Origin: Clostridia bacterium
GTDB lineage: Bacteria > Bacillota_A > Clostridia > Christensenellales > CAG-138
Assembly (NCBI GenBank): GCA_017553815.1
Contig: JAFZJT010000131.1
Location: forward strand, 1-29,087
Direction: 5' to 3'
DNA: 29,087 bases
The notes below the pieces were generated by a model, which made no database searches, was not told the DNA's origin, and saw nothing but the letters and a program-made list of their open reading frames with translations. The position numbers were made by a program, and so were the translations under genes. Positions 1-8,855 of the stretch are shown one piece after another. The stretch's first letter is position 1; each line of letters begins with the position of its first letter.

Positions 1-1
1 A

Positions 2-29
2 AAACCGCGCGGCCGCGGCCGCGCGGTTT
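2..29 (-). terminator. Intrinsic terminator of the HU gene (perfect 28-bp palindrome)
   Basis: A perfect, extremely GC-rich palindrome (arms 2-14 and 17-29, centre GC) begins 24 bases beyond the HU stop codon. Read on the minus strand it is followed by a short U run given by the four A at 1-4. This is the form of a Rho-independent terminator. The U tract may continue outside the window. Confidence 0.8.
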
Positions 30-52
30 AAGGTTTGGACTTACTAAGGAAC

Positions 53-331
53 TTATTTCTGCTCCATGGCGTCCTTGAGGGATTTGCCGGGCTTGAAGGC
101 TACGGAGCGGGTTGCCTCGATATCGATGGACTCACCGGTCATGGGGTTGCGGCCTTTGCGGGCGGGACGCTCGCGAACGTCGAAGCAGCCGAAGCCAACG
201 ATCTGAACCTTTTCGCCCTGACGGAGCTGGTCGACGATGATGTCGAAGATGGTGTTGACCGCAACATCCGCATCCCTGCGGGAGAGCTTTGCGTTGTTTA
301 CAAGAGCGCCAATGAGCTGAGCCTTGTTCAT
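53..331 (-). CDS. hup: HU-family DNA-binding protein
   Basis: A 92-residue HU/IHF-family histone-like protein that would bind and bend DNA as a dimer in the nucleoid. It starts MNKAQLIGAL and carries the family hallmarks VGFGCFDVRERPARKGRNP around the arm that enters the minor groove, and a C-terminal FKPGKSLKDAM helix. Family length is about 90 residues, so it is complete. An upstream in-frame ATG at 346 adds five residues, but it overlaps the GGAGG ribosome site whose spacing fits the ATG at 331, so 331 is chosen. A strong palindromic terminator follows. One cysteine lies in the GFGCF motif, where many HU proteins have S, T or another residue. Identification as HU rather than IHF rests on the single-gene clostridial context. 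Confidence 0.95.
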   Translation of the reverse strand: MNKAQLIGALVNNAKLSRRDADVAVNTIFDIIVDQLRQGEKVQIVGFGCFDVRERPARKGRNPMTGESIDIEATRSVAFKPGKSLKDAMEQK

Positions 332-514
332 GTTAGATTCCTCCATATATAAATAGTATCTTAAGATTATTATTTGCGCGGCCGACGCGCCAATTCAGAA
401 AACTCCAATGCGCGCCGAGCTTTTTCATCGCCCAAATGCAACGCTAACCATTTTAGCGGTAAACAGCAAAAAAATCAATAGTTATTTGGTATATTATGCT
501 GATTTTTATGAAAT

Positions 515-1996
515 TTATACAGTTTTTTTAACCATTTCCCAGTATCGGTCCATTTCTTCGAGCGTCATGTTACCAAAATCGAGCCCTTCGCTTAAAATCA
601 GCTGTTCCATGCTGATAAATCTGCGCATGAATTTATCGGTCGCAGCGCCAAGCGCAAGCTCGGGATCCACCTTCAAAAGCCGTGCCACGTTGACGCAGGC
701 AAACAGCAGATCGCCGACCTCTTCGGAGGTGTGCTCGGGATCGCCCGAGTTGATCGCTTCCAAGACCTCGGATGCTTCCTCCGTCACCTTCGGAAGCGCC
801 TCCTTCGCGCTCTTCCAATCGAAGCCGACGTGAGCCGCCTTCTTTTGGATCTTATAGCTTCGCATCAGCGCGGGGAAAGCTGCGGGAACGGCGCGCATCG
901 CGTCCGCGACCGTTTCCTGGTGCTTCTCCTTCTTTTTAAGGTTTTCCCAGTTGTAGAGCACATCGTCGCTCGAATTGACCTTAACGTCGCCGAATACATG
1001 CGGATGGCGGTAGATGAGCTTGTTCACTATGCCCGTGACCACGTCGCGCATGGTGAATTCGCTCCTTTCCTCCTCGATAACGGCGTGGAACACGACCTGA
1101 AGCAGAAGGTCGCCAAGCTCCTCTTCGAGCGCCGTCATATCATCGCGGTCTATAGCGTCGAGCACCTCGTAGCTCTCCTCGATCAGCGAGGAGCGAAGGC
1201 TTGCATGGGTCTGCTCCGCGTCCCAAGGGCAGCCTCCTGGCGCACGCAGGCGGTGCATGACCTCCATAAGCGCCTCAAAGCCGTGGCGATTGCGCCTTGT
1301 GAGCGGGCAGGAGGGGATGATGAGCACCGTGGCGGCGCCGTAGAGCGCGGCATTTTCGACGCGGTCGAGCGTGTACAGCGGGAGCGCCTTGACGGCGTAT
1401 TCGCCGCGCTCATCCATACTCGCGATAAAGATCTCGAATTCGTCGGGATAGTATTCGCTAAGCTGAAGCTTCACCTCGCCCGCGCGAAGAATCGTGTCGC
1501 ATTCCTCGATAACGAGGGGGCGCTCGGTGCCCGAAACGGCGAGCGACTGCGCGGTGCGGATACCGTAGTCGGTGAAGTAGCCAAGACCCGCGCCGAAGGC
1601 GGCGGCGAGCGCCGCATCCGCAAAGCCGCAGGAGGGGAGCACAAAAAGCGCTATGCCTCTATCCGAAAGGAGCGGAGCAAGGCGATCCATCAGCGCCGCG
1701 CCTGCGCCGCGCCCGAGCACCGCAAAGCCGATATCCTCGATACCGTCTTCATCGAATGCGGAGACGAGCCTTGCGGCTATCGTATCGTTCAGCTCATCGA
1801 AATCGAAGCTGCCGTTATAGTATTCATCCATCGAAAAAACGCTCTCGGGGTTCAAAGCGGCAGCTTGAAGCGCATAGCGCGTGCAGGGGTGCTCGAGCGT
1901 TTGGAAAAAGAGCCCTTGAACGCTTCTCAGCCTCTCAATTGAGCGCGGCGGGAGCGTTTGGGGAGTTGCGAGCGGGATCACGGTAAGTTTTTTCAT
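515..1996 (-). CDS. mazG: YabN-type fusion: degenerate tetrapyrrole-methylase domain plus tandem MazG pyrophosphohydrolase
   Basis: 493 residues. The C-terminal half is a two-module MazG NTP pyrophosphohydrolase: CPWD at about residue 256, then a LIEESYEVLDAI helix and EEELGDLLLQVVFHA, giving the ExxE/ExxD metal-binding set. A second module near residues 385-445 has EEASEVLEAI and SEEVGDLLFACVNVARLL. The role in the family is hydrolysis of non-canonical or surplus NTPs to NMP and pyrophosphate. The N-terminal ~230 residues occupy the place of the tetrapyrrole (SAM) methylase domain of Bacillus YabN. Here the usual glycine-rich GxGPGD start is replaced by PLATPQT, so methyltransferase activity is doubtful. 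ATG at 1996 has a GGAGG site six to seven bases upstream. In Bacillus yabN lies near spoVT and other sporulation genes; here it sits upstream of HU, 184 bp away. Confidence 0.9.
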   Translation of the reverse strand: MKKLTVIPLATPQTLPPRSIERLRSVQGLFFQTLEHPCTRYALQAAALNPESVFSMDEYYNGSFDFDELNDTIAARLVSAFDEDGIEDIGFAVLGRGAGAALMDRLAPLLSDRGIALFVLPSCGFADAALAAAFGAGLGYFTDYGIRTAQSLAVSGTERPLVIEECDTILRAGEVKLQLSEYYPDEFEIFIASMDERGEYAVKALPLYTLDRVENAALYGAATVLIIPSCPLTRRNRHGFEALMEVMHRLRAPGGCPWDAEQTHASLRSSLIEESYEVLDAIDRDDMTALEEELGDLLLQVVFHAVIEEERSEFTMRDVVTGIVNKLIYRHPHVFGDVKVNSSDDVLYNWENLKKKEKHQETVADAMRAVPAAFPALMRSYKIQKKAAHVGFDWKSAKEALPKVTEEASEVLEAINSGDPEHTSEEVGDLLFACVNVARLLKVDPELALGAATDKFMRRFISMEQLILSEGLDFGNMTLEEMDRYWEMVKKTV

Positions 1997-2040
1997 CGGT
2001 ATTCCTCCGTGGGAGTGGATTATAGTGGTTAGTCTTCAGC

Positions 2041-2071
2041 GGATAGTGGATAGTGGCCGGTGATCGGTGAT
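2041..2071. repeat. Two adjacent heptad duplications between MATE and mazG
   Basis: The 84-bp gap between the MATE stop and the mazG start holds GGATAGT twice in tandem (2041-2054) and then CGGTGAT twice (2058-2071). Similar GTGG words recur on both sides. No gene fits here. A TATAAT hexamer on the minus strand (2019-2024) lacks a matching -35, so I do not call a promoter. Confidence 0.5.
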
Positions 2072-2080
2072 CAGCCGAAC

Positions 2081-3487
2081 TCACTCTTGGCTTTTGCTTT
2101 GTGTTTCGGCATAGTTTCGTTCCGCGCTCTTTAACTTATCCGCATTCACTATCCTTCGATTCAGCATGATGGCGGCGGCGAGCGAAACGCTGTCCACGAT
2201 GGGCTGCACCCACATACAGCCGTAAAGGGGCTTCACCGCATCCATCACGAAGTAGAGCGGGATATCGAGAATCCCCTTGCGCATAAGCGAGACCGTAAGC
2301 GACTCCTTCGCCTTGCCAATTGCCTGAAACTTGGTTATCATCGGATAGCATATACTCATGAACGGCATCGCGATCACCATTCTGCGAAGGAACGAGGCGG
2401 CGTAGCTCACCGTTTGCCCGTCCTTGATAAAGAGCGAAGCGAGCGATTGGGCGAAGAGCTCGTAAACGATCACGCAGATAAGCGCGAAGCCGAGTGAGAT
2501 AGCCGAGCCGAAGCGGAACGCCCTTTCGGTGCGCTCGAAATTCCCCGCCGAGTAGTTGTAGCCGATCAGGGGCAGAAGTCCGTTTGCAGCGCCGATCGAG
2601 AAAAAGAGCGGGAGCTGATCGAGCTTTTTGGTTATGCCCACGGCGGCGACGGCAGCGCTGCCGTATTTTGAAACGAAGCTGAGCTGGGCTGAGACCGCAA
2701 CGACGGTCAGCGTGTACTGAAGCGCGCTCGGAAGGCCGATCTTAAGCACCTCCTTCGCGTGATGCAAAGCGGAGCCGAGAAGCTGAGGCTCAAGCGAGAG
2801 CGCGGAGCGTCCGCGCCTTCTTGAAACGGCGATGCGCACTGTGAAAAAAGCGAGCCCCAGCGCGTTGGATATCGCGGTCGCGGCTCCCGCGCCCGCAGCG
2901 CCCATGTTGAAGCCGAAGGGCAGAACGAAGATGGGGTCAAGCGCGATATTGATGAAGCATCCGAGCATAACGCCGATGCTCGCCGCGCCCGCCGCACCCT
3001 CGGAGCGAACGAGGTTCGCAAGCATGGTGGTTGCAACGGTGGGAAGAGCGCCGAGCGCCACGGAGTAGAAAAGATAGCCCTTTGCGTACTCGAGCGAGGT
3101 CTGTTTAGCGCCCGCGAGCTTCAGTATCGGTTCGCTGAAAACGCCAACGGCAACGCCGAAAACGATTGCGGCAAAAGCTCCGTACCAAAAGCAGAAGGCG
3201 GAGACCTGCGCGGCCTCATTTTCCAGCTTGAGGCCGAGCTTTCTTGAAACGAGGCTCGCGCCGCCGATGCCGAAGAGATTGGAAAGCGCGGTAAGAAGCA
3301 GGAACACCGCGCCCGCGATTGTGACGGCGGCGGTCTGATCGGGGTCGTTCAGCCTTCCGACGAAATAGGTGTCCGCAAGCGAATACAGAAGTGCGACGAG
3401 CTGGCTTGCTATCGCGGGGATGATCTGGGCAAGCACGGCGCGGCGCACGGGAAGATTTTCAAAGATTTCGGTTCTTGAAGCTTTCAA
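2081..3487 (-). CDS. MATE-family multidrug/organic cation exporter
   Basis: 468 residues with about twelve hydrophobic segments and the opening typical of clostridial MATE proteins: an EIFENLPV stretch, then QIIPAIASQLVALLYSLADTYFVG. The family exports cationic drugs and metabolites through the inner membrane, driven by Na+ or H+. The length is normal. The only start allowed is TTG at 3487: an in-frame TAA lies a few codons upstream and no ATG occurs near the N-terminus. No good ribosome site precedes it, so translation may depend on coupling to the carboxypeptidase gene that ends 37 bases upstream. The probable transcription unit is ABC transporter, carboxypeptidase, MATE. The substrate cannot be told. 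Confidence 0.92.
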   Translation of the reverse strand: MKASRTEIFENLPVRRAVLAQIIPAIASQLVALLYSLADTYFVGRLNDPDQTAAVTIAGAVFLLLTALSNLFGIGGASLVSRKLGLKLENEAAQVSAFCFWYGAFAAIVFGVAVGVFSEPILKLAGAKQTSLEYAKGYLFYSVALGALPTVATTMLANLVRSEGAAGAASIGVMLGCFINIALDPIFVLPFGFNMGAAGAGAATAISNALGLAFFTVRIAVSRRRGRSALSLEPQLLGSALHHAKEVLKIGLPSALQYTLTVVAVSAQLSFVSKYGSAAVAAVGITKKLDQLPLFFSIGAANGLLPLIGYNYSAGNFERTERAFRFGSAISLGFALICVIVYELFAQSLASLFIKDGQTVSYAASFLRRMVIAMPFMSICYPMITKFQAIGKAKESLTVSLMRKGILDIPLYFVMDAVKPLYGCMWVQPIVDSVSLAAAIMLNRRIVNADKLKSAERNYAETQSKSQE

Positions 3488-3524
3488 TACGGTTGATCGA
3501 TTTTAATATGCCGACCGTCGCGGC

Positions 3525-4598
3525 TCAGTTGCTTCCGTTCTCGGTGGCGATAAGCACCTCGACTATGAAGCCGTCCTCATTATTGCCGCTTATAAAATAC
3601 TCGGCGCAGGCGTTGGGTATGGGGATGGGCGTTTCGCCGTTTTCCGAGGCGGGAACGAAGTAGATAAGCCAGCCCGAGGGGGGGAGCGCGCCTATATCGG
3701 CAACGGCGAGTTCTGCGCCGCTCTGAGTGAGCTGAACATGGAGCATCCCGCTTTCAACGGTATAGACCTTGAGATGCTCGATATACTCCTCATAGACCAT
3801 GCCCAGCGCGGTGCAGGCATGGGCGTTCACTCTTCCGAGATAGCGGAAATGCCAGGGCTCGTAAGCAACGCGGGTGGTTTCCACGGAGCCTACGGGATAG
3901 CGCAGGATGAAGCCGTAGTCGGCGCAATGCGATGTTACCCAAGCGAATTTTTCATGCTCGATCAGCGGGATGCGAAGCCCATCCTTGCTCATGGTCGAAA
4001 GATCGACCGCAAGACCCGTGTGATGCTCGCTCGCGCCGGGGTCGGCAACGTAGATGCGCGCCATCTCCTCGCCGTGCTGCTTGACGTAGTCATCGTAGAG
4101 CTCGCGCTGATACTGCTCGGTGCGGAATGCGCTCGTAACGAGCAGACGGTCGCCGCCGGTCTCATCATAGAAGCCCTCTGCGAACTCTTGAAGCGCGGAA
4201 TTCACATCGGGAAGCAGCGCGGCGTCGGTCTTTGCAAGAAGAAGCTGCCTGCTCTTCCCGACCGGGCGAACCTGCAGCTCGACCGCGTCAGTGTGCGCGT
4301 AGGAGTGATTGTAATTGACAAGCACGAACTGCCCGTCGCCGATAGCGGAGTTATCCGCAGTTACGAAGGAATAAACGGCAGGCGTGGGCGCGGGGGTAAG
4401 CCCGGGCGTTGGAGACAGGTTCTCTATTCTCGCGCTCGGGGAGGGGGAGTCAACCTCGACTATGCTGCCCGGATCGACGGTTCCCCGACCGGAGCAGGAG
4501 GGTGAGAATATAAGCGCAAGCGCAGCCGAAGAAACCGCGAGAGCTGCCGCGCCTCTTTTTATAATAGTATTCATAAAAGCCTTGTTTGAGCAGCTCAT
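3525..4598 (-). CDS. D-alanyl-D-alanine carboxypeptidase, VanY/M15B type, membrane-anchored or lipoprotein
   Basis: 357 residues. The peptidase M15B zinc site is intact: SEHHTGLAVDL supplies His and Asp ligands and EPWHFRY the last His; SAFRTEQYQRELYDDYV is the usual preceding helix. The family trims the terminal D-Ala from peptidoglycan stem peptides outside the cell. The N-terminus has a hydrophobic stretch ending in SPSC, a poor lipobox, so either lipidation or a plain anchor is possible, followed by a Pro/Ser/Thr-rich linker. About 80 residues follow the catalytic domain, with no domain I recognise. The ATG lies six bases after the ABC transporter stop with AAGG overlapping it, which supports coupling and the start at 4598; a second ATG at 4574 is possible. 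No vanR/S/H/A genes are nearby, so it is probably a housekeeping enzyme. Confidence 0.88.
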   Translation of the reverse strand: MSCSNKAFMNTIIKRGAAALAVSSAALALIFSPSCSGRGTVDPGSIVEVDSPSPSARIENLSPTPGLTPAPTPAVYSFVTADNSAIGDGQFVLVNYNHSYAHTDAVELQVRPVGKSRQLLLAKTDAALLPDVNSALQEFAEGFYDETGGDRLLVTSAFRTEQYQRELYDDYVKQHGEEMARIYVADPGASEHHTGLAVDLSTMSKDGLRIPLIEHEKFAWVTSHCADYGFILRYPVGSVETTRVAYEPWHFRYLGRVNAHACTALGMVYEEYIEHLKVYTVESGMLHVQLTQSGAELAVADIGALPPSGWLIYFVPASENGETPIPIPNACAEYFISGNNEDGFIVEVLIATENGSN

Positions 4599-4604
4599 TT
4601 TACC

Positions 4605-6407
4605 TTATTCTTGGATGGGCGTATTCTGCCATTCGATATCATCGAGGGAGATCGTGGATATCCTCTCGTCCGAAACGCGGTAGATCCTGTCGGCAAGCTT
4701 GAGCGCGCTCGTGCGGTGCGTGGATATGATGCAGGTCTTGTTCGGATTATGGATGATAATGTTGTTGATTATCTTTTGCTCGGTGTCGGCGTCGAGGCTG
4801 CTCGTTGCCTCATCGAGAAGAAGGATCGGAGCGTCGCGAAGGATCGCGCGCGCTATTGATATGCGCTGCGCCTGACCCTCGCTGATGCCGTGACCCCTTT
4901 CGCCGATCTTCGCGTCGAGTCCTCCCATCTTTTCAACGAATTCGGCAGCGCAGGCGCATTCGAGCGCATGCATCATCTGCTTCTCGGTGGCGTTTTCGTT
5001 TGTTATGCGGAGATTATCGGCGATCGTTCCAGAAACCATTGTGTTGCCCTGCGGAACGTACGAAAACAGCCTTCTGTGATCCGCCTTGAGTATATGGGTG
5101 TTTCCCTTTGCGTCTACGAACTCGGCGCTGCCCTGCTGCGGGTAAACGAGGCTCAAAAGCAATCTTAACAGCGTGGTCTTGCCCTGACCGCTCGCGCCAA
5201 CGATCGCGACAATCTCGCCGCCCCGGGCATAAAAGTCCGCCGATCGAAGGATGTTCCTTCCGCTCTCATAGCCGAAATCAACGCTCTTGAGGCGCACGGT
5301 CACGGGGGGCTTGATAAGCTCGTCGATCTCGCTTTCCGAAAGGATATGCTTCTCGGAGGGAATAAGGAAGAACTCACGGACACGCTTTGCGGAAACGGCG
5401 CTCTGCACCATGCTGGGAAGTATGCCGAGAAGCGAGTTGAAGCCGCTCGTGACCTTCGATCTTTGAGTAAGGAAGAACGTCATGGTGCCGTAGGTTATCT
5501 TATTGGCCCAGAGCAGTACGAGGCAGTAGCCGAAGGTAGCATAGGAAACAAGATGCCCGACGATGGAAAGAAACACCTTTGAACGGATGGAGAACATATT
5601 TGCGTCGAGCGAGGCTTGTTTGGAGTCCTCCTGCCGTGCGTTGAAGAGCTTTGAAAAGGCTCTGACCGCGCCGAGGCTCTTTACGGTATCGTAGTTGTGG
5701 AAGGTTTCGGATTCAAAATTCAATATGCCGCTCTGCTTCTCAAACATGATCCTGTTGTAGTAGCGCGACTTTTTGAGCAGGATGCTGCTCGCTCCCGCAA
5801 GAAGGGGCGCGCCGAGCAGCGCGATCAGAGCGATGCTCGCATCATAATACAGCATTGCAATGAAGGACGAGGCGAAGGAGTATAGGGTTACGATGACCGA
5901 GGGTATCCAGCTTATCGCGATGCTCGCTATCCTGCTGCTGTCGTTGTTGAGGCGGTTCATGATATCGCCGGTGTGGTAGGCACGCACCTGCTGCCACTCG
6001 CCGGCGAGCAGTCTTTCGTAGATCTCGGCGCGGATATCGTTGAAAACGCGCAGACTGATCTTGGTCGATATTCTGGATTGGAGGCTTGAAAACAGCATGC
6101 CCAGGATCGCGCTGACGACCATTGAGATAACCATAAAGATGATGTAGTCGGTTTTCTTGCCCGTTACGATATCGACGGTGTATTTGCTGAGGATCGACGA
6201 AAGGAGACCGAGGGTAGCGCCGATAACGCCGAAGATCGTTTGCACGACAACATACCAGCGGTATTTTTTCGTGTACTGAAAGATCCATCGCCAATCACTG
6301 ACGGTCTCGCCGAGGGTGCCTTCCTTCTGCTTGATGATTATTTTTTTAATTACACCGGGCTTTTCCTTTGCCTTTTCGGAAGCCTCGGGCTTGGGTCTGC
6401 CGTTCAT
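4605..6407 (-). CDS. ABC transporter half-unit: exporter-type membrane domain fused to ATPase
   Basis: 600 residues from ATG 6407. An N-terminal cytoplasmic segment is followed by a six-helix exporter membrane domain (about residues 50-330) and a nucleotide-binding domain: Walker A GASGQGKTT, Q-loop in YVPQGN, signature ISEGQAQRISIARAIL, Walker B ILLLDEATSSLD, and H-loop STHR. It should work as a dimer exporting lipid, peptide or drug. The alternative start at 6455 is a TTG lying inside the promoter, whereas ATG 6407 has GAGGAA six to seven bases upstream. It leads the run ABC, carboxypeptidase, MATE. The substrate is not evident; the cell-wall hydrolase neighbour is only suggestive. Confidence 0.93.
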   Translation of the reverse strand: MNGRPKPEASEKAKEKPGVIKKIIIKQKEGTLGETVSDWRWIFQYTKKYRWYVVVQTIFGVIGATLGLLSSILSKYTVDIVTGKKTDYIIFMVISMVVSAILGMLFSSLQSRISTKISLRVFNDIRAEIYERLLAGEWQQVRAYHTGDIMNRLNNDSSRIASIAISWIPSVIVTLYSFASSFIAMLYYDASIALIALLGAPLLAGASSILLKKSRYYNRIMFEKQSGILNFESETFHNYDTVKSLGAVRAFSKLFNARQEDSKQASLDANMFSIRSKVFLSIVGHLVSYATFGYCLVLLWANKITYGTMTFFLTQRSKVTSGFNSLLGILPSMVQSAVSAKRVREFFLIPSEKHILSESEIDELIKPPVTVRLKSVDFGYESGRNILRSADFYARGGEIVAIVGASGQGKTTLLRLLLSLVYPQQGSAEFVDAKGNTHILKADHRRLFSYVPQGNTMVSGTIADNLRITNENATEKQMMHALECACAAEFVEKMGGLDAKIGERGHGISEGQAQRISIARAILRDAPILLLDEATSSLDADTEQKIINNIIIHNPNKTCIISTHRTSALKLADRIYRVSDERISTISLDDIEWQNTPIQE

Positions 6408-6443
6408 AACGTCTTCCTCGCATCCATAATAGAATCGAATTTC

Positions 6444-6472
6444 ATTATATCCCAATATAACGTAAAAATCAA
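6444..6472 (-). promoter_or_regulatory. Sigma-A-type promoter of the ABC transporter operon
   Basis: On the minus strand TTGATT (6467-6472) is followed after exactly 17 bases by a consensus TATAAT (6444-6449). The expected transcript start is near 6437, about 30 bases before ATG 6407, which confirms that start over the upstream TTG. Confidence 0.8.
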
Positions 6473-6494
6473 ATATACCGTGATAAAACGGAGC

Positions 6495-7286
6495 TCACAG
6501 CTTGCCGCTGCAAAAATACCGAACTATCGCCGCGCATTCGCGCATGTAGTCGTTTAAAAGAGTGGCTTTGAATTCGCTTGCGGCGATGCCGAAGGCGTCG
6601 ATCCCGAGCTTCTTCGCTATGCGCTCCGAGCGGAAAACGTGGAAGCGGTTCGTAACGAACGCGATATCGTGCCCGGTGCCGCCGAGCGCTTCGTCGATAA
6701 GCGCCTTTGAAAAAAGAAAATTCTCCTCGGTGCTGGTCGCGTGAAGCTCCTCGATTATGCTTTTTTCGGGAACGCCTCTGCTTACCAGCCAATTCTTCAT
6801 GACCTCGGCCTCAGGGTAGGTTTCGTCATGCCCCTGACCGCCGCTTACGACTATGAGCGCATCGGGGTTTTCGCGGTGGTATTCAAGCGCGCGCTCGAGC
6901 CTGTTGGCAAGCTGAACCGAAGGCGTGCTCCCGCGCACTGCCGCGCCGAGAACTATGACCGCGTCCGCCTTCCTGTCATTGGGCATCTCGGAATTCTTGA
7001 GGATCAGGAAGGTCGTTAGCGCAAATACGGCGATAAACAGCGCGTAGGAAGCGATGAAGCCCCATTTTATCAGCTTGCCGAAGGTCGAAGCGGCGAAAAA
7101 GCGCGTGATGGGCGTGTAGAAAACGCCGAGAATAACGATCGGAATACCGATGACTATCGGCATAAGGATGCCGAGATTGAAGTTTCGCATCGTGGAGGCG
7201 ATGAAGCCCTCATAAACGAGCGCCGCGCCGAGAAGTATAAGAAAAACGCGCAATAATACGGTGAGTCCTTTCTTTTTGCTGTTCAT
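6495..7286 (-). CDS. DUF218 (SanA/YdcF-like) membrane protein
   Basis: 263 residues. Three hydrophobic segments (about 8-29, 36-59, 72-96) precede a DUF218 domain, with family motifs AVIVLGAAVRG, VSGGQGHDETYPEAEVM, STEENFLFSKALI and FVTNRFHVFRSERIAKKLG. The family is linked to envelope integrity (SanA, ElyC in Enterobacteria), and some members bind nucleotides or act on lipid carriers; the precise reaction is unsettled. The three-helix N-terminus is the form usual in Firmicutes. ATG 7286 has only a distant AAAGG site (13 bases). It lies 69 bases downstream of the RNase G gene and may be the last gene of that operon. A small GC-rich hairpin (7332-7346) without a U run lies between them. Confidence 0.85.
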   Translation of the reverse strand: MNSKKKGLTVLLRVFLILLGAALVYEGFIASTMRNFNLGILMPIVIGIPIVILGVFYTPITRFFAASTFGKLIKWGFIASYALFIAVFALTTFLILKNSEMPNDRKADAVIVLGAAVRGSTPSVQLANRLERALEYHRENPDALIVVSGGQGHDETYPEAEVMKNWLVSRGVPEKSIIEELHATSTEENFLFSKALIDEALGGTGHDIAFVTNRFHVFRSERIAKKLGIDAFGIAASEFKATLLNDYMRECAAIVRYFCSGKL

Positions 7287-7355
7287 TTACAAGCATAAGC
7301 CTTTCTTTGTGTGATGAGGTTCATGAGGAAGCGCGGCAGAGCCGCGGAGTGTGGG

Positions 7356-8855
7356 TTACCTGCTGCTCATAAGCCGCACATCGAATTCATCGGGCGCGGA
7401 GCCGCGAAGCTCGCTCAGCACGACCTCAACGCTCTCAAGCCCGTTTCGCTTCTTTTCCTCGTTGAGATGCTTTTTGATAAGCGCGATAACGGAGGGGTGG
7501 GCGCTTATCGAGATGCGATCCGCATCCGAATCGAAGAGGCGGGCAAGCGCGCGCGAGCGTATGCGAAGAGCGACGGTCTCGGGGGTGCAGAGCCTGCCGC
7601 TTCCCCCGCAGCAGGTGCATTCGCGCTGCATCGAGGATGAGAGGTTTTCGCGAAGCTTTTTTCGCGTCACCTCAACGAGTCCGAGCGTGGTCATGCCGTG
7701 CACGAGCGCGGTGGTGCGGTCGTTTGCAAGCGCCTCGCGAAGCGTTTTGACGACGGTTTGCTTATCATCGGGGCTCTCAAGGTCGATGAAGTCGATTATG
7801 ACGATGCCGCCGATGTTTCGGAGCCGAAGCTGGCGTGCGATCTCCCTTGCCGCCTCGCAGTTCGTGGCGAGCGCGGTCGCCCGAAGATTGCTTCGCCCGA
7901 TATTCTTGCCCGAGTTCACGTCGATGCTGACGAGCGCCTCGGTTTGGTCGATAACTATGTATGCGCCGCTCTTGAGCCATACCCTTCTTGCAAGCGCCTC
8001 GTCGATCTGCTTTTCTATGCCGAGCTGCTCGAAGAGATCCGGCGCGTTCTCGGCAAAGCGCACCTTCTCGGCTGCGCCGGGCTCAAGCTCGTTTGCAAGC
8101 TCGAGTACCGAAAGATAGCGCGCCTTATCGTTGACCGTAACGCGCGAAACATCGGGTCTGAAAAGATCGCGAAGAGTGCGCTCAACAAGCCCGTCCTCGC
8201 TGAAAAGGCAGTTGGGAGCGGCGCTTATTCTGTACGCCTTCTGTATGCTGCTCCATCTTGCCTTGAGGCGCTCAAGCTCCGCAAGGATGTCCCCGTCCGG
8301 CCTTGTCGCGGCGGCGGTGCGAACTATAACGCCGAAGCCTTCGCCCTTGTTTTCGGCGATGAGCGTTCTTAGGCGCTCGCGATCCTCATCCGCCGTGATA
8401 TGCTTGCTTATTCCGATAAGCTCCGAATCGGGGAACATGACGATCAGATGCCCCGAAAGCGAGATGTGCGTGCTGACTCTTGCCGCCTTGCTGCCCTGCG
8501 CGTCCTTGATAACCTGAACCATCAGCTCATGCCCGACTCTAAGCGCCTTCTGCGGCTTCTTTGGACTGCTTGCGCCGCTATCGACTATATCCGCGCCGGG
8601 TGCGGCGGGGGAATCCAAATCGGCGATGCTGAAGAAGGCGTTCTTCTCCGCGCCTATGTCAATGAACGCCGCGCTCATTCCGGGAAGCACGGAGCAGACG
8701 CGCCCACGGTAGATGCTTCCGAGCAGGCTCTCGCGGCTCTGTTGCTCCGAGCATATCTCAACGACCCTGCCGTTTTCCATCAGCACGGCGCGGGTGCGGT
8801 AGGGATTTGCGTCGATCACGATCCTTTTATCGGTTTTTTCGGGATATTCATTCAT
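7356..8855 (-). CDS. rng: Ribonuclease G/E family endoribonuclease
   Basis: 499 residues. An S1-like RNA-binding domain (GSIYRGRVCSVLPGMSAAFIDIG, with a long acidic loop) is followed by the RNase H-like catalytic domain. The two metal-binding acidic motifs are visible: VSIDVNSGK and IIDFIDLES, equivalent to E. coli RNase E Asp303 and Asp346. The Zn-link is CTCCGGSGR. The enzyme makes 5'-end-dependent cuts in single-stranded A/U-rich RNA and matures rRNA. There is no C-terminal scaffold, so it is RNase G-like. An ATG at 8873 would overlap the preceding gene more deeply; ATG 8855 overlaps its TGA stop as ATGA, so I chose it. It is the third gene in a coupled operon with the radical SAM and DUF2344 genes. 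Confidence 0.93.
   Translation of the reverse strand: MNEYPEKTDKRIVIDANPYRTRAVLMENGRVVEICSEQQSRESLLGSIYRGRVCSVLPGMSAAFIDIGAEKNAFFSIADLDSPAAPGADIVDSGASSPKKPQKALRVGHELMVQVIKDAQGSKAARVSTHISLSGHLIVMFPDSELIGISKHITADEDRERLRTLIAENKGEGFGVIVRTAAATRPDGDILAELERLKARWSSIQKAYRISAAPNCLFSEDGLVERTLRDLFRPDVSRVTVNDKARYLSVLELANELEPGAAEKVRFAENAPDLFEQLGIEKQIDEALARRVWLKSGAYIVIDQTEALVSIDVNSGKNIGRSNLRATALATNCEAAREIARQLRLRNIGGIVIIDFIDLESPDDKQTVVKTLREALANDRTTALVHGMTTLGLVEVTRKKLRENLSSSMQRECTCCGGSGRLCTPETVALRIRSRALARLFDSDADRISISAHPSVIALIKKHLNEEKKRNGLESVEVVLSELRGSAPDEFDVRLMSSR

Noticed and set aside
3525..4598. Possible vancomycin-resistance cluster because of the VanY-type enzyme
   Set aside because: No VanR/S, VanH, ligase or VanX lies nearby, and M15B carboxypeptidases are ordinary cell-wall enzymes.
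4605..6407. ISEGQ in place of LSGGQ in the ABC transporter as an inactivating change
   Set aside because: LSEGQ-type signatures are frequent in Firmicute exporters with otherwise intact ATPase motifs, as here.
7332..7346. Terminator between rng and the DUF218 gene
   Set aside because: The GCGGC-AGA-GCCGC hairpin has no U run on the minus strand, so readthrough into the DUF218 gene is likely.
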